From: Metabacillus litoralis
GTDB lineage: Bacteria > Bacillota > Bacilli > Bacillales > Bacillaceae
Length of the DNA: 64,000 nt
Reading direction: 5' to 3'
Assembly (NCBI RefSeq): GCF_003667825.1
Contig: NZ_CP033043.1
Span: forward strand, 621,001 to 685,000
Shown one piece after another: positions 24,953 through 32,585 of the stretch. Within the stretch, counting starts at the first letter, position 1. Each line of letters begins with the position of its first letter. The translations under genes and the position numbers were made by a program. The notes below the pieces were generated by a model. The model worked only from the letters and a program-made list of their open reading frames with translations. It was not told the DNA's origin and ran no database searches.

Positions 24953-25149
24953 ATTATCAACTCCACTTTATTTAATAAAATCCTCTTCATGAAAGTTTTA
25001 CTTAAATCCAAGAAAACCATTTTGAATTGATTGAAGACGCTGTATTAACAGTCATCTTATGATGATAGAACTTTCACAATAAGTATATTTTTACGTTCTC
25101 CGAATATAAGAAAACTATGCTAGAATAAACTGATATTTTAAATATATTT

Positions 25150-25164
25150 TCTCACGGTGTGAGA
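25150..25164. promoter_or_regulatory. 15-bp dyad before the MprF-like gene
   Basis: TCTCAC-GGT-GTGAGA is a perfect 6-bp dyad about 40 bases before the start codon, a plausible operator or small leader hairpin. Confidence 0.35.
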
Positions 25165-25204
25165 TGTGTTATCTTGTATAGAGAGAAAAGGGGGATTAGA
25201 GTAA

Positions 25205-26314
25205 TTGATGAGCGCTATTCTATTTTTACTATTTTTCTTCATTAGTATTGCAGTCATTTATTTATATTCTAACCAACAACGAATAAGTGAAAATGTTTTT
25301 AATAGTTCTTTCATTTTATCTGTTATGAAAAAATATGGTGGGACCACCCTTTCGCATCTTCTCTTTTTAGAGGATAAGCAGGTGTTTCAAGCACAGGGAG
25401 GTTCTGTCTTAATTTCGTATAGAAAAAAGGGGAGAAGACTGTTTGTCCTTGGAGATCCGTTTGGTGATCAGGCGAAGATTGAAGAAGGGTTGAATGAGTT
25501 TTTTTCTTATGCATCTAATAGAAAATTAACACCGGTCTTCTATCAAGCAAGTGAAAAATATATTTCACTTTATCGAAAGCATGGTTACCAACTATTTAAA
25601 GTCGGGGAAGAAGCTAAAGTGAATCTTAAAAGCTTTGTAATTGAAGGGAAAAAGTTCGGGAATATCCGAAATATTAAAAATAAATTTACAAAAGAGGGTT
25701 ATATCTTTTCTGTTGCTCATCCACCGTTCAATTCTAGTCTTTTAGAAGAAATGAAATCTGTTTCAAATGAATGGTTAAATGATCGAAAAGAAAAAGGGTT
25801 TTCTGTAAGTTCATTTTCTGAGGAATATATTAGTTATTTTCCGGTATCGCTTTTTCGTGATCCGAATGGACGTCTAATTGCCTTTGCAAGTTTGCCATCT
25901 GATTACCAAAAAGAAGAAACATTAAGTATTGATATAATGAGATATCGAAATGATAGTAGAGGTGCCATGGATATGGTATTTGTATCAACGATTCTTTGGG
26001 CAAAAGAAATGGGTTATACATCATGTAGTCTTGGAATGTCCCCGTTATCAAATGTGGGCGTTGACAATAACTCACCTTTTCAAGAGAAAATAGCCCGATT
26101 TGCCTTTTTGAATGGATGCAAATTTTATAATTTTAAGGGCTTGCGTAGGTATAAAGCTAAATTTGCTACGGATTGGTCTCCTCGTTATTTAGTTTATAAA
26201 AAGTCCTTATTATTTTTACTGCTTTTACAACTCATTTTAATTGTACAGAAAGAGCCTATACACAAATTTTCTTTTATAAAGAAGAAGATTTTTCGAGACA
26301 AAGAAGCGGTATAA
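25205..26314 (+). CDS. MprF-type aminoacyl-phospholipid synthase domain (DUF2156), no flippase
   Basis: This 369-residue protein has one N-terminal membrane helix (about 3-21), then the double GNAT-like fold of the MprF catalytic domain. The matches are FLEDKQVFQAQGG, LGDPFGD near residues 80-87, the KIRN-like GNIRNIKNKF and LGMSPLSNVG, and the end RYKAKFATDWSPRYLVY. Full MprF proteins (about 850 residues) add a large flippase region of many helices, which is absent here. It may aminoacylate phosphatidylglycerol without moving it, or act on another acceptor; a second weak hydrophobic patch lies near residues 337-350. The start is TTG 25205 or ATG 25208 after AAGGGGGA. A strong terminator follows. 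Confidence 0.82.
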   Translation: MMSAILFLLFFFISIAVIYLYSNQQRISENVFNSSFILSVMKKYGGTTLSHLLFLEDKQVFQAQGGSVLISYRKKGRRLFVLGDPFGDQAKIEEGLNEFFSYASNRKLTPVFYQASEKYISLYRKHGYQLFKVGEEAKVNLKSFVIEGKKFGNIRNIKNKFTKEGYIFSVAHPPFNSSLLEEMKSVSNEWLNDRKEKGFSVSSFSEEYISYFPVSLFRDPNGRLIAFASLPSDYQKEETLSIDIMRYRNDSRGAMDMVFVSTILWAKEMGYTSCSLGMSPLSNVGVDNNSPFQEKIARFAFLNGCKFYNFKGLRRYKAKFATDWSPRYLVYKKSLLFLLLLQLILIVQKEPIHKFSFIKKKIFRDKEAV

Positions 26315-26347
26315 AAAAGGACGACTTAATGCAGTCGTCCTTTTTTT
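26312..26347. terminator. Bidirectional terminator
   Basis: AAAAAGGACGACT pairs with AGTCGTCCTTTTT around a 6-nt loop. A and T arms on both sides serve the converging genes. Confidence 0.93.
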
Positions 26348-26633
26348 ATAGGGTTGAAACAAGCTCCATACAATGTGCGGCAATTTCTTTTTCTTCCTCT
26401 TCTTCAAGACCGAAATCCAAAAAATTTTCTGTTGTCATCTCAATAAAATCATATTGTGCAATATTGTATTGATCTTGGTCAACAGCAAAAATTAATTTTA
26501 GTTTAATTCCGTGTTCACTAAACAACTCATCCTCCTCATCTACATCTAATGTAAGGAAAATCTCGTAACGATCTCCAGAAAGAATGCCGAATGGGTCATC
26601 TAATTGTTCAATTGTTGATTCAATGATTTTCAT
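26346..26633 (-). CDS. Acidic 95-residue protein, possibly DUF6509
   Basis: This small, strongly acidic soluble protein begins MKIIESTIEQLDDPFGILSGDRYEIFL and has an EEEEEKE stretch before its end. The opening DPFGILSGDRYEF-like pattern recalls a Bacillus family annotated as DUF6509, but I hold that only as a weak memory. It has no membrane segment or catalytic motif. It is convergent with the MprF-like gene and stands alone on its strand. Function unknown. Confidence 0.75.
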   Translation of the reverse strand: MKIIESTIEQLDDPFGILSGDRYEIFLTLDVDEEDELFSEHGIKLKLIFAVDQDQYNIAQYDFIEMTTENFLDFGLEEEEEKEIAAHCMELVSTL

Positions 26634-26761
26634 TTATCTCTTACCTCTTCCTATTCTTGAATAATCTCATTTAATGGTGTGAAAATATGTACCTAGTCAA
26701 ACTTTTAGAGCATTAATATTATAGCCTTTTCTTGATGATAATCCAAATTAGGAGTGGTCCT

Positions 26762-27259
26762 TTGAAAATCTTGGTCCTTGGAGACACACATATACCTAAA
26801 CGTGCAAAAAAACTTCCATCTATTATTAAAACAGTGTGTAAGGAAGTGGATCGTATTATACATGTGGGAGATTGGCAAACAATTGAGGTGTATGAAGAAC
26901 TTTCAAAGCTTGGAACACTTGACGGTGTTTTCGGAAATGTCGATAGCCAAGACTTAATGGAAGTTTTGCCTGAGAATAAAATAGTGACACTCAATGGTAA
27001 GAAAATAGGAATAGTACATGGGCATGGGAAGTCTCAAACAACAGAGAAACGTGCTATAGCAGCTTTTAAAGATCACAACGTTGATTGTATTTTATTTGGT
27101 CACTCTCATATTCCTCTTAATAAGGTAGTAAATGGTATTCTCTTATTTAATCCGGGTTCTGCTACTGACAAAAGGAGACAAAGTTCCTATTCATATGGAA
27201 TTTTAACAATTACACATGAGATTCACGCTGAACATAAGTTCTATAGTGTTAAAGAGTAA
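26762..27259 (+). CDS. YfcE/MJ0936-type metallophosphodiesterase
   Basis: This 165-residue calcineurin-like phosphoesterase keeps all metal motifs: LGDTHIP, HVGDWQ, GVFGNVD, VHGHGKS and LFGHSHIPL, then NPGSATDKRR. The family hydrolyses phosphodiesters in vitro and its physiological substrate is mostly unknown. The TTG at 26762 has GGAG 7 bases before it and places the beta-strand KILVLGDTH at the N-terminus, so I prefer it over the open frame from 26732. It is a single gene between the DUF6509-like gene and the BCCT transporter. Confidence 0.9.
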   Translation: MKILVLGDTHIPKRAKKLPSIIKTVCKEVDRIIHVGDWQTIEVYEELSKLGTLDGVFGNVDSQDLMEVLPENKIVTLNGKKIGIVHGHGKSQTTEKRAIAAFKDHNVDCILFGHSHIPLNKVVNGILLFNPGSATDKRRQSSYSYGILTITHEIHAEHKFYSVKE

Positions 27260-27493
27260 ATTTGTAGAAGTGCAGGTAGTTAAAATAACTTAGATTATTA
27301 AAAATGTGGCAATGAGCATTTCTGAAAAAGTAACTGTTTTTATGGTAATTCTCATTCTTTAGAGAATGCTACTGAATAGGTGCATTCATGTTACGGTCAA
27401 ACATGTCTTTATCGTGAATATTTCATCCTGCTAAAAAGTCAGCATGTTAACTTACACAATTAGCATGATTTTAACCGAAAAGGAGAACGATTT

Positions 27494-28981
27494 ATGGAAA
27501 AGGTGTCAAAAGTTTTTTGGATTTCAATCGTCATCGCTTCAATATTCGTTGGATGGGGAGTGATTGCTCCTGCACATCTTGGAGCTGTAATGGATACAAC
27601 TAAAGCTTTTTTTCTTAGTAGCTTTGGTTGGTTTTATCAGTTATCGGCAACCTTCTTTTTAATCTTTGCCATATTCCTGATTTTTAGCAAGTATGGGAAA
27701 ATTAAACTAGGCGCTGATGATGATAAACCGGAATTTAAACGATCAACTTGGTTTGCTATGCTATTCAGTGCTGGTATGGGAATTGGACTTTTGTTTTTTG
27801 GAGTGTCTGAGCCTGTATCTCACTTTGCTAATCCTCCAATTGGTGAAGGGGGAACTGGTGAGGCAGCAAAAGTAGCGCTGCGATACACGTATTTACATTG
27901 GGGATTTCATGCTTGGGCAATCTATGCAGTTATTGCATTAGTGCTAGCTTATTATAAATTTAGAAAAAAAGAGCCGGGGTTGATGAGTGTAACATTAACT
28001 CCTTTACTTGGCAGGAGAGCAACCGGTGTAATAGGAATCATTATAGATGTAGTAGCTGTTTTTGCTACAATATTTGGGGTAGCTGCTTCTTTAGGATTAG
28101 GGGCTGCACAAATTAACAGCGGATTGAGTTATATTGCTGGAATTCCAAATAATTTTACAGTTCAGTTAATCATCATATCAATTGTTACAGTATTGTTTAT
28201 CTTATCTGCAAGTACGGGAATACAAAAGGGGATTAAATATTTAAGTAATGCAAATATGGCTCTAGCTGTTATCCTTTTAATTGTATTTTTGATTCTTGCC
28301 CCAACAAGATTTGTGTTAGATCTTTTTACTACAACACTTGGGAGCTATATTCAAAACTTACCTAGCATGGGTTTAAGACTTGCACCGTTTAATGAAGAAA
28401 GTGCTTCTTGGATCCAGGGCTGGACAATTTTTTATTGGGCATGGTGGATTGCATGGGCTCCTTTTGTAGGAACGTTTATTGCACGTGTTTCTAAAGGGAG
28501 AACCGTTCGTGAATTTATGGTTGCTGTATTAGTGATTCCAACACTTGTTTGTGCGTTTTGGTTTGCGGTATTCGGTGGAACTGGTATTTATTTTGAATTC
28601 TTTAAAGGATTAAATGTGAGTGGTCAAAGCTTGGAAACAGTGATTTTCTTTGTGTATCAGCAGTTACCATTAACAGGTTTGTTAATTGTTGTAACATTAA
28701 TGTTGATTACCACGTTTTTTATTACATCTGCAGACTCGGCAACATTTGTATTAGGTATGCAGACTGCACATGGAAGCCTTAATCCACCGAATATTGTAAA
28801 GATTGTTTGGGGATTTTTCCTATCCGCATCAGCGATTGTTCTAATGCTATCTGGTGGTTTAAATGCAATGCAAACAGCGATTATTGTTAGTGCATTTCCG
28901 TTAACATTTGTTTTAATTGCAATGTCATTCTCCATTTTAAAGGACTTTAATTTAGAATTAAAAGCTAGAAAATCACGTTAG
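27494..28981 (+). CDS. BCCT family glycine betaine transporter (OpuD/BetL type)
   Basis: This 495-residue sodium-coupled transporter has 12 membrane helices. BCCT signatures are GMGIGLLFFGVSEP and the long FYWAWWIAWAPFVGTFIARV stretch with the conserved tryptophans, followed by SKGRTVREF. Such carriers import betaine, choline or carnitine for osmoprotection; the exact substrate cannot be fixed by eye. The short N- and C-terminal tails resemble OpuD and BetL. AAAAGGAGAACG lies before ATG 27494. A 6-bp hairpin (CATTCT/AGAATG) lies about 130 bases upstream without clear meaning. A terminator follows. Confidence 0.93.
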   Translation: MEKVSKVFWISIVIASIFVGWGVIAPAHLGAVMDTTKAFFLSSFGWFYQLSATFFLIFAIFLIFSKYGKIKLGADDDKPEFKRSTWFAMLFSAGMGIGLLFFGVSEPVSHFANPPIGEGGTGEAAKVALRYTYLHWGFHAWAIYAVIALVLAYYKFRKKEPGLMSVTLTPLLGRRATGVIGIIIDVVAVFATIFGVAASLGLGAAQINSGLSYIAGIPNNFTVQLIIISIVTVLFILSASTGIQKGIKYLSNANMALAVILLIVFLILAPTRFVLDLFTTTLGSYIQNLPSMGLRLAPFNEESASWIQGWTIFYWAWWIAWAPFVGTFIARVSKGRTVREFMVAVLVIPTLVCAFWFAVFGGTGIYFEFFKGLNVSGQSLETVIFFVYQQLPLTGLLIVVTLMLITTFFITSADSATFVLGMQTAHGSLNPPNIVKIVWGFFLSASAIVLMLSGGLNAMQTAIIVSAFPLTFVLIAMSFSILKDFNLELKARKSR

Positions 28982-28998
28982 ATTTAATTGTTTTTATT

Positions 28999-29030
28999 GA
29001 GTACCTCAAGAATTTGAGGTGCTCTTTTTA
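28999..29030 (+). terminator. Rho-independent terminator of the BCCT gene
   Basis: GAGTACCTCA pairs with TGAGGTGCTC around a short loop, followed by TTTTTA. Confidence 0.88.
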
Positions 29031-29087
29031 TTGTTAGTGTAAAAATTTCCATTTTGAAAGCGGAATAATCATGTTCCAAATCACCTA

Positions 29088-29104
29088 TGTGAGATATTCT
29101 TACA
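29088..29104 (+). promoter_or_regulatory. TnrA-type site, upstream copy
   Basis: TGTGAGATATTCTTACA fits TGTNA-N7-TNACA exactly. It lies 30 bases before the -35 element of the amt promoter, a position compatible with activation. Confidence 0.78.
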
Positions 29105-29133
29105 TACAATTATCAGAAACTTTGCAAAACGTG

Positions 29134-29161
29134 TTGACACTTTGAAAATATCGTATAGAAT
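29134..29161 (+). promoter_or_regulatory. amt operon promoter
   Basis: A consensus TTGACA (29134-29139) and TAGAAT (29156-29161) are separated by 16 bases. Confidence 0.65.
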
Positions 29162-29178
29162 AGTAAATAAGAAATAGA

Positions 29179-29195
29179 TGTTATATTTTCTTACA
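29179..29195 (+). promoter_or_regulatory. TnrA-type site, downstream copy
   Basis: TGTTATATTTTCTTACA also fits TGTNA-N7-TNACA exactly. It falls just after the expected start point, where binding would block rather than activate. Confidence 0.7.
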
Positions 29196-29231
29196 TCTTG
29201 TGTAAACTAATCAAACGAGGGAGGAAATGAC

Positions 29232-30497
29232 ATGGATTCAATATTTTTAATGAACAGCTTATGGGTCATGTTAAGTGCAATTTTAGTTATTTTTATGTTA
29301 GGTGGATTTATTTTACTTGAAGCAGGATCAACAAGAATGAAAAATGCAGGTCATATTGCAGGTAAGACAATTTTCACAGTCGGCCTTGCTTCATTAGTTT
29401 ACTGGGCGGTAGGATATGCCTTTACTTTTGGTGGAAATGGTAATTTCTTTATCGGGTTAACTGATTTCTTCTATTCAGGAGCACAAGCGGAAGGTATGGG
29501 ATTATCCACAGCAGTATTCTTTGTTTTCCAATGTGCATTTGCCTGTATCTCAATTACAATTGCTTTAGGTGGATTTGCCGAACGTGCTAAGCTATCAATT
29601 TATCTAGTTTTTACCATCTTATTCTCAGCTCTTATTTATCCGGTTATTGCTCATTGGATTTGGGGTGGCGGTTGGTTAGCAGAACATGGTAAACAAGACT
29701 TTGCTGGATCAACAGTTGTTCACTTAACAGGTGCTATGGCAGCATTTGCAGCAACAATTTTATTAAAGCCTCGTATTGGAAAATACAATAAAGATGGCTC
29801 AGCTAATAACATTCAAGGTCATAACCAAGTATTCACAGCTTTAGGTGTTCTTATCCTTTGGGTAGGTTGGTTCGGATTTAATGCAGGTAGTACTGTAGCT
29901 GTTGATGAAGGTTTCTTCGGGTTTGTCGCTTTAAACACGAACTTAGCTGCTGGTGCAGGTGCAGTTGCAGCACTTCTTATTTCTTGGATGGTTTTAGGGA
30001 AATCTGATGTTCCAACAATGTTAAATGGTGCTTTGGCAGGATTAGTTGCTATTACAGCATCATGTGCATTCGTTGATACTTGGGCTGCAGTCGTCATTGG
30101 TTTCATTGCTGGTATTCTAGTATTCTATAGCGCAAGATTCTTTGAAAAGAGAAAAATTGACGATCCGATCTTTGCTTTATCTGTACACGGTGTTGCTGGT
30201 GTATGGGGAACTTTATCAACAGGCTTCTTTGCAACACCAGAACTAGCATCTGTTGGTAAGCCTGGTTTATTCTATGGTGGCGGATTTGACCAACTTGGCG
30301 TACAATTTATGGGTGTAGCAGTATCTGGTCTTTATGCATTCGTCGTATCTTTTGTCATCTTAGCAATTGCTAAGAAAGTGATGAATGGTCTTCGTGTAAC
30401 AGAAGAAGAGGAAGTAATGGGATTAGATATGAGTGAACACGGTAGCTATGGTTACCCAGAAGTGTTTGCTTCAAAGAATCAGAATGTTGGTTCATAA
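29232..30497 (+). CDS. amtB: Ammonium transporter, Amt/NrgA family
   Basis: This 421-residue ammonium channel has about 11 membrane helices. The pore histidine pair is present: STVVHLTGAMAAF (His near residue 166) and LSVHGVAGVWGTL (His near 317). GFILLEAGSTRMKN and WFGFNAGST are typical of the family. ATG 29232 follows GAGGGAGG. In most bacteria the next gene is the PII protein glnK or glnB; here a GlnD-like nucleotidyltransferase gene comes next instead. Two TnrA-type sites suggest induction under nitrogen limitation. Confidence 0.95.
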   Translation: MDSIFLMNSLWVMLSAILVIFMLGGFILLEAGSTRMKNAGHIAGKTIFTVGLASLVYWAVGYAFTFGGNGNFFIGLTDFFYSGAQAEGMGLSTAVFFVFQCAFACISITIALGGFAERAKLSIYLVFTILFSALIYPVIAHWIWGGGWLAEHGKQDFAGSTVVHLTGAMAAFAATILLKPRIGKYNKDGSANNIQGHNQVFTALGVLILWVGWFGFNAGSTVAVDEGFFGFVALNTNLAAGAGAVAALLISWMVLGKSDVPTMLNGALAGLVAITASCAFVDTWAAVVIGFIAGILVFYSARFFEKRKIDDPIFALSVHGVAGVWGTLSTGFFATPELASVGKPGLFYGGGFDQLGVQFMGVAVSGLYAFVVSFVILAIAKKVMNGLRVTEEEEVMGLDMSEHGSYGYPEVFASKNQNVGS

Positions 30498-30552
30498 ACA
30501 ACATAAATGGTTAGATACGCTTATATTGAATAAACGTGAGGAAGTGTCTCTC

Positions 30553-31542
30553 ATGAACGGTGCATTTGATTCCTATGAATCAATCAAAAAGTGGAAAGAC
30601 AATCATATCCACAATTATGGATCAAATACAATAGAGTTAAATAAATTTCATGATGAGATGATGAAGAGTGCTAGTAAAGTAGCACTCTTTCATCTTGAAA
30701 AAAACTCTGGGGCTCCACCTTGTGATTTTACGTGGTTTATTACAGGGAGTGGTGGACGAATTGAACAAGGTATCATTAGCGATCAAGATCATGGCTTAGT
30801 TTACGAAGAAAAGTCAGAACGTGCAAGCAAATATTTCTCTGCCCTTGGAGAAGAATTATCAAAAGGACTTCATTTAATCGGATATCCTTATTGTGAAGGA
30901 AATGTAATGAGCTCAAATCCTTTGTGGTGCAAATCTTTAGATGACTGGAAAAAGCAGCTAGTTCATTGGATGGATGAAAAGAGCTGGGAATCCATTCGAT
31001 TTTTACAGATCTTTTATGACTGTAGAAGCATAGTTGGAAATGATGCTTTTATAAAGGAGTTAAAAAATACAATCTTTGAATATCGAAATACAAATCCTAA
31101 GCTTTTACAGCGATTTATGGACAATATTCAACATATTAAACATTCAGTTGGTCCATTAGGTCAAATTTATGTAGAACAAAGTGGCCAGTATGAAGGATGT
31201 ATTGATCTAAAAAAAGCAGCTTTTTTACCGTATGTTAATGCAATTAGGTTACTAGCAATGAAAGAGGGAATAATTGAAACCTCTACTCTTGAGAGAATTA
31301 CCATCCTTAGTAAAAAAGACCCTTATCAACAAGAAATGCTTTATTATAAAAAGAATTTTGAGAAGCTCCTTGAATACCGAAGACTATTATTTGCAAGTGC
31401 TGAAAGTTATGATGATGTGCATTACTTAAACATAAAAAAAATGACTAAGGAAGAAAAAAGAGAGATAAAATTAATCTTAAAAGATGGTAAAAAACTGCAT
31501 CAATATGTGCAGGGGATCATTGATAAAGGGTGTTTAGAATGA
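30553..31542 (+). CDS. DUF294-type nucleotidyltransferase
   Basis: This 329-residue protein has a nucleotidyltransferase core related to the N-terminal domain of GlnD. The active-site block is FITGSGGRIEQG followed by the acidic pair SDQDHGLVY, at about residues 62-86, so it is probably catalytic. The C-terminal half (about 200-329) is the helical DUF294_C region. The CBS domains found in many DUF294 proteins are missing. I choose ATG 30553 with GAGGAAG 8 bases before; the frame is open back to 30433 inside amt. The gap to amt is only 55 bases and its stop overlaps the next start, so it belongs to the amt operon. A role in nitrogen signalling is inference. Confidence 0.82.
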   Translation: MNGAFDSYESIKKWKDNHIHNYGSNTIELNKFHDEMMKSASKVALFHLEKNSGAPPCDFTWFITGSGGRIEQGIISDQDHGLVYEEKSERASKYFSALGEELSKGLHLIGYPYCEGNVMSSNPLWCKSLDDWKKQLVHWMDEKSWESIRFLQIFYDCRSIVGNDAFIKELKNTIFEYRNTNPKLLQRFMDNIQHIKHSVGPLGQIYVEQSGQYEGCIDLKKAAFLPYVNAIRLLAMKEGIIETSTLERITILSKKDPYQQEMLYYKKNFEKLLEYRRLLFASAESYDDVHYLNIKKMTKEEKREIKLILKDGKKLHQYVQGIIDKGCLE

Positions 31543-32243
31543 CATTTGACCCATTCTTTTTTATGAGAGGTAAGCTTGGAGGCTCTCAATCTGGCCAATC
31601 GCAGCAACAAGTAGCCTACCTTAGACAATTACAACGAGAAATGAGGGTAGAGGAAACATTACATATTCCTCTTACTGAATTAAACGTCATTGTTTTTGAT
31701 ATCGAAACAACAGGTTTTTATCCTGATCAAGGGGACCAAATTATTTCAATAGGTGCAATTAAAGTAAAGGGAGATGAAATTAAAGAAGAGGAAACCTTTT
31801 ACTCACTTGTTCGCTCAGAAAAACCAATTTCTAATGAAATTAGTTCTTTAACAGGTTTAACAAACGAGCAATTAACAACTGCTCCGCTGTTATCCGAAAC
31901 CTTGTTTGAATTTTTTCGGTTTGCCCAGGACTATACACTTGTTGCTCATCATGCAAACCATGAAAAGATGTTTTTACAGCATGCCTCTTGGAAGCTATAC
32001 CGGGCACCATTTAAGCACCGTCTTGTAGATATGTCCTTCTTGTACCGAATCGCAGAGCCTGAAGCAAAGCTTATTACTCTTGAAGAATGCTGCAACCATA
32101 ATGGAATACCGATTATTGGTCGACATCATGCTCTGGAGGATGCCAAGTTGACCGCTCAGTTATGGAGTATTTATGTTAATAAGCTTAAAAGATTAGGGTG
32201 TGAATCTTTAAAGGATTTATATGAACGTTATACAATGGTTTAA
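31539..32243 (+). CDS. DnaQ-type 3'-5' exonuclease
   Basis: This 234-residue DEDDh exonuclease has ExoI VFDIETTGF (about residue 55), ExoII LVAHHANHEKMFL and ExoIII GRHHALEDAKLTAQLW, so all four acidic residues and the histidine are present. It resembles the stand-alone epsilon-like exonucleases that accompany DUF294 proteins in many bacteria. ATG 31539 overlaps the preceding stop (ATGA) and AAAGGG sits 8 bases upstream; GTG 31530 is less likely. It could act in DNA proofreading or repair, or on nucleotides or RNA. Confidence 0.87.
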   Translation: MTFDPFFFMRGKLGGSQSGQSQQQVAYLRQLQREMRVEETLHIPLTELNVIVFDIETTGFYPDQGDQIISIGAIKVKGDEIKEEETFYSLVRSEKPISNEISSLTGLTNEQLTTAPLLSETLFEFFRFAQDYTLVAHHANHEKMFLQHASWKLYRAPFKHRLVDMSFLYRIAEPEAKLITLEECCNHNGIPIIGRHHALEDAKLTAQLWSIYVNKLKRLGCESLKDLYERYTMV

Positions 32244-32247
32244 TGAA

Positions 32248-32280
32248 AAGGGTTATCTAAATGATAGCTCTTTCTTTATA
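32248..32280 (+). terminator. Terminator of the amt operon
   Basis: AAGGGTTATC pairs with GATAGCTCTT (two wobbles) around a 5-nt loop, followed by TTCTTTATA. Confidence 0.65.
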
Positions 32281-32357
32281 TAGGAAAAGTTTCAGAATAT
32301 AATGATTTATCTTAAAAAGATAGCCAAATTATGTTATAAGTAGTATGATAGTACTAC

Positions 32358-32384
32358 AAAATTTTTAGACAGAATTGCCGAAAT
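32358..32384 (+). promoter_or_regulatory. SigD-like flagellar/chemotaxis promoter
   Basis: AAAA-N15-GCCGAAAT is close to the B. subtilis SigD consensus TAAA-N15-GCCGATAT. It lies just before the riboswitch leader of a chemoreceptor, a class normally driven by SigD. Confidence 0.65.
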
Positions 32385-32399
32385 TATTTGTATATAATA

Positions 32400-32490
32400 T
32401 AAAGAAATGGGCAAACCATTTGAAAAAATGGGACGCAAAACTAAAGGGGCTTATCATTTTATGCCAGCCAGTTGCAGATATGATTAACTT
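32400..32490 (+). promoter_or_regulatory. c-di-GMP-I (GEMM) riboswitch
   Basis: The conserved GEMM core is readable: GGGCAAACC (32409-32417), a CATTT/AAATG hairpin with a GAAA-like loop, then GGGACGCAAA (32430-32439). The GGGGCTTA / ATGCCAGCCAGTTGCAGA part follows. The aptamer lies about 100 bases before the chemoreceptor gene and is followed by a terminator-like hairpin, so it should couple c-di-GMP level to transcription. Confidence 0.88.
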
Positions 32491-32504
32491 TGAACTTGTT
32501 AGTG

Positions 32505-32546
32505 AGCTGTCCTTATTTTTATCATTTGGGCAGTTTTATTATTTTT
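32505..32546 (+). terminator. Riboswitch-linked terminator candidate
   Basis: AGCTGTCC pairs with GGGCAGTT (two wobbles) around a 15-nt loop and is followed by TTATTATTTTT, directly after the c-di-GMP aptamer. Confidence 0.55.
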
Positions 32547-32585
32547 ACAGAGAGTAATAGAGGCGAGAAAGGGAGAAAGAACATC

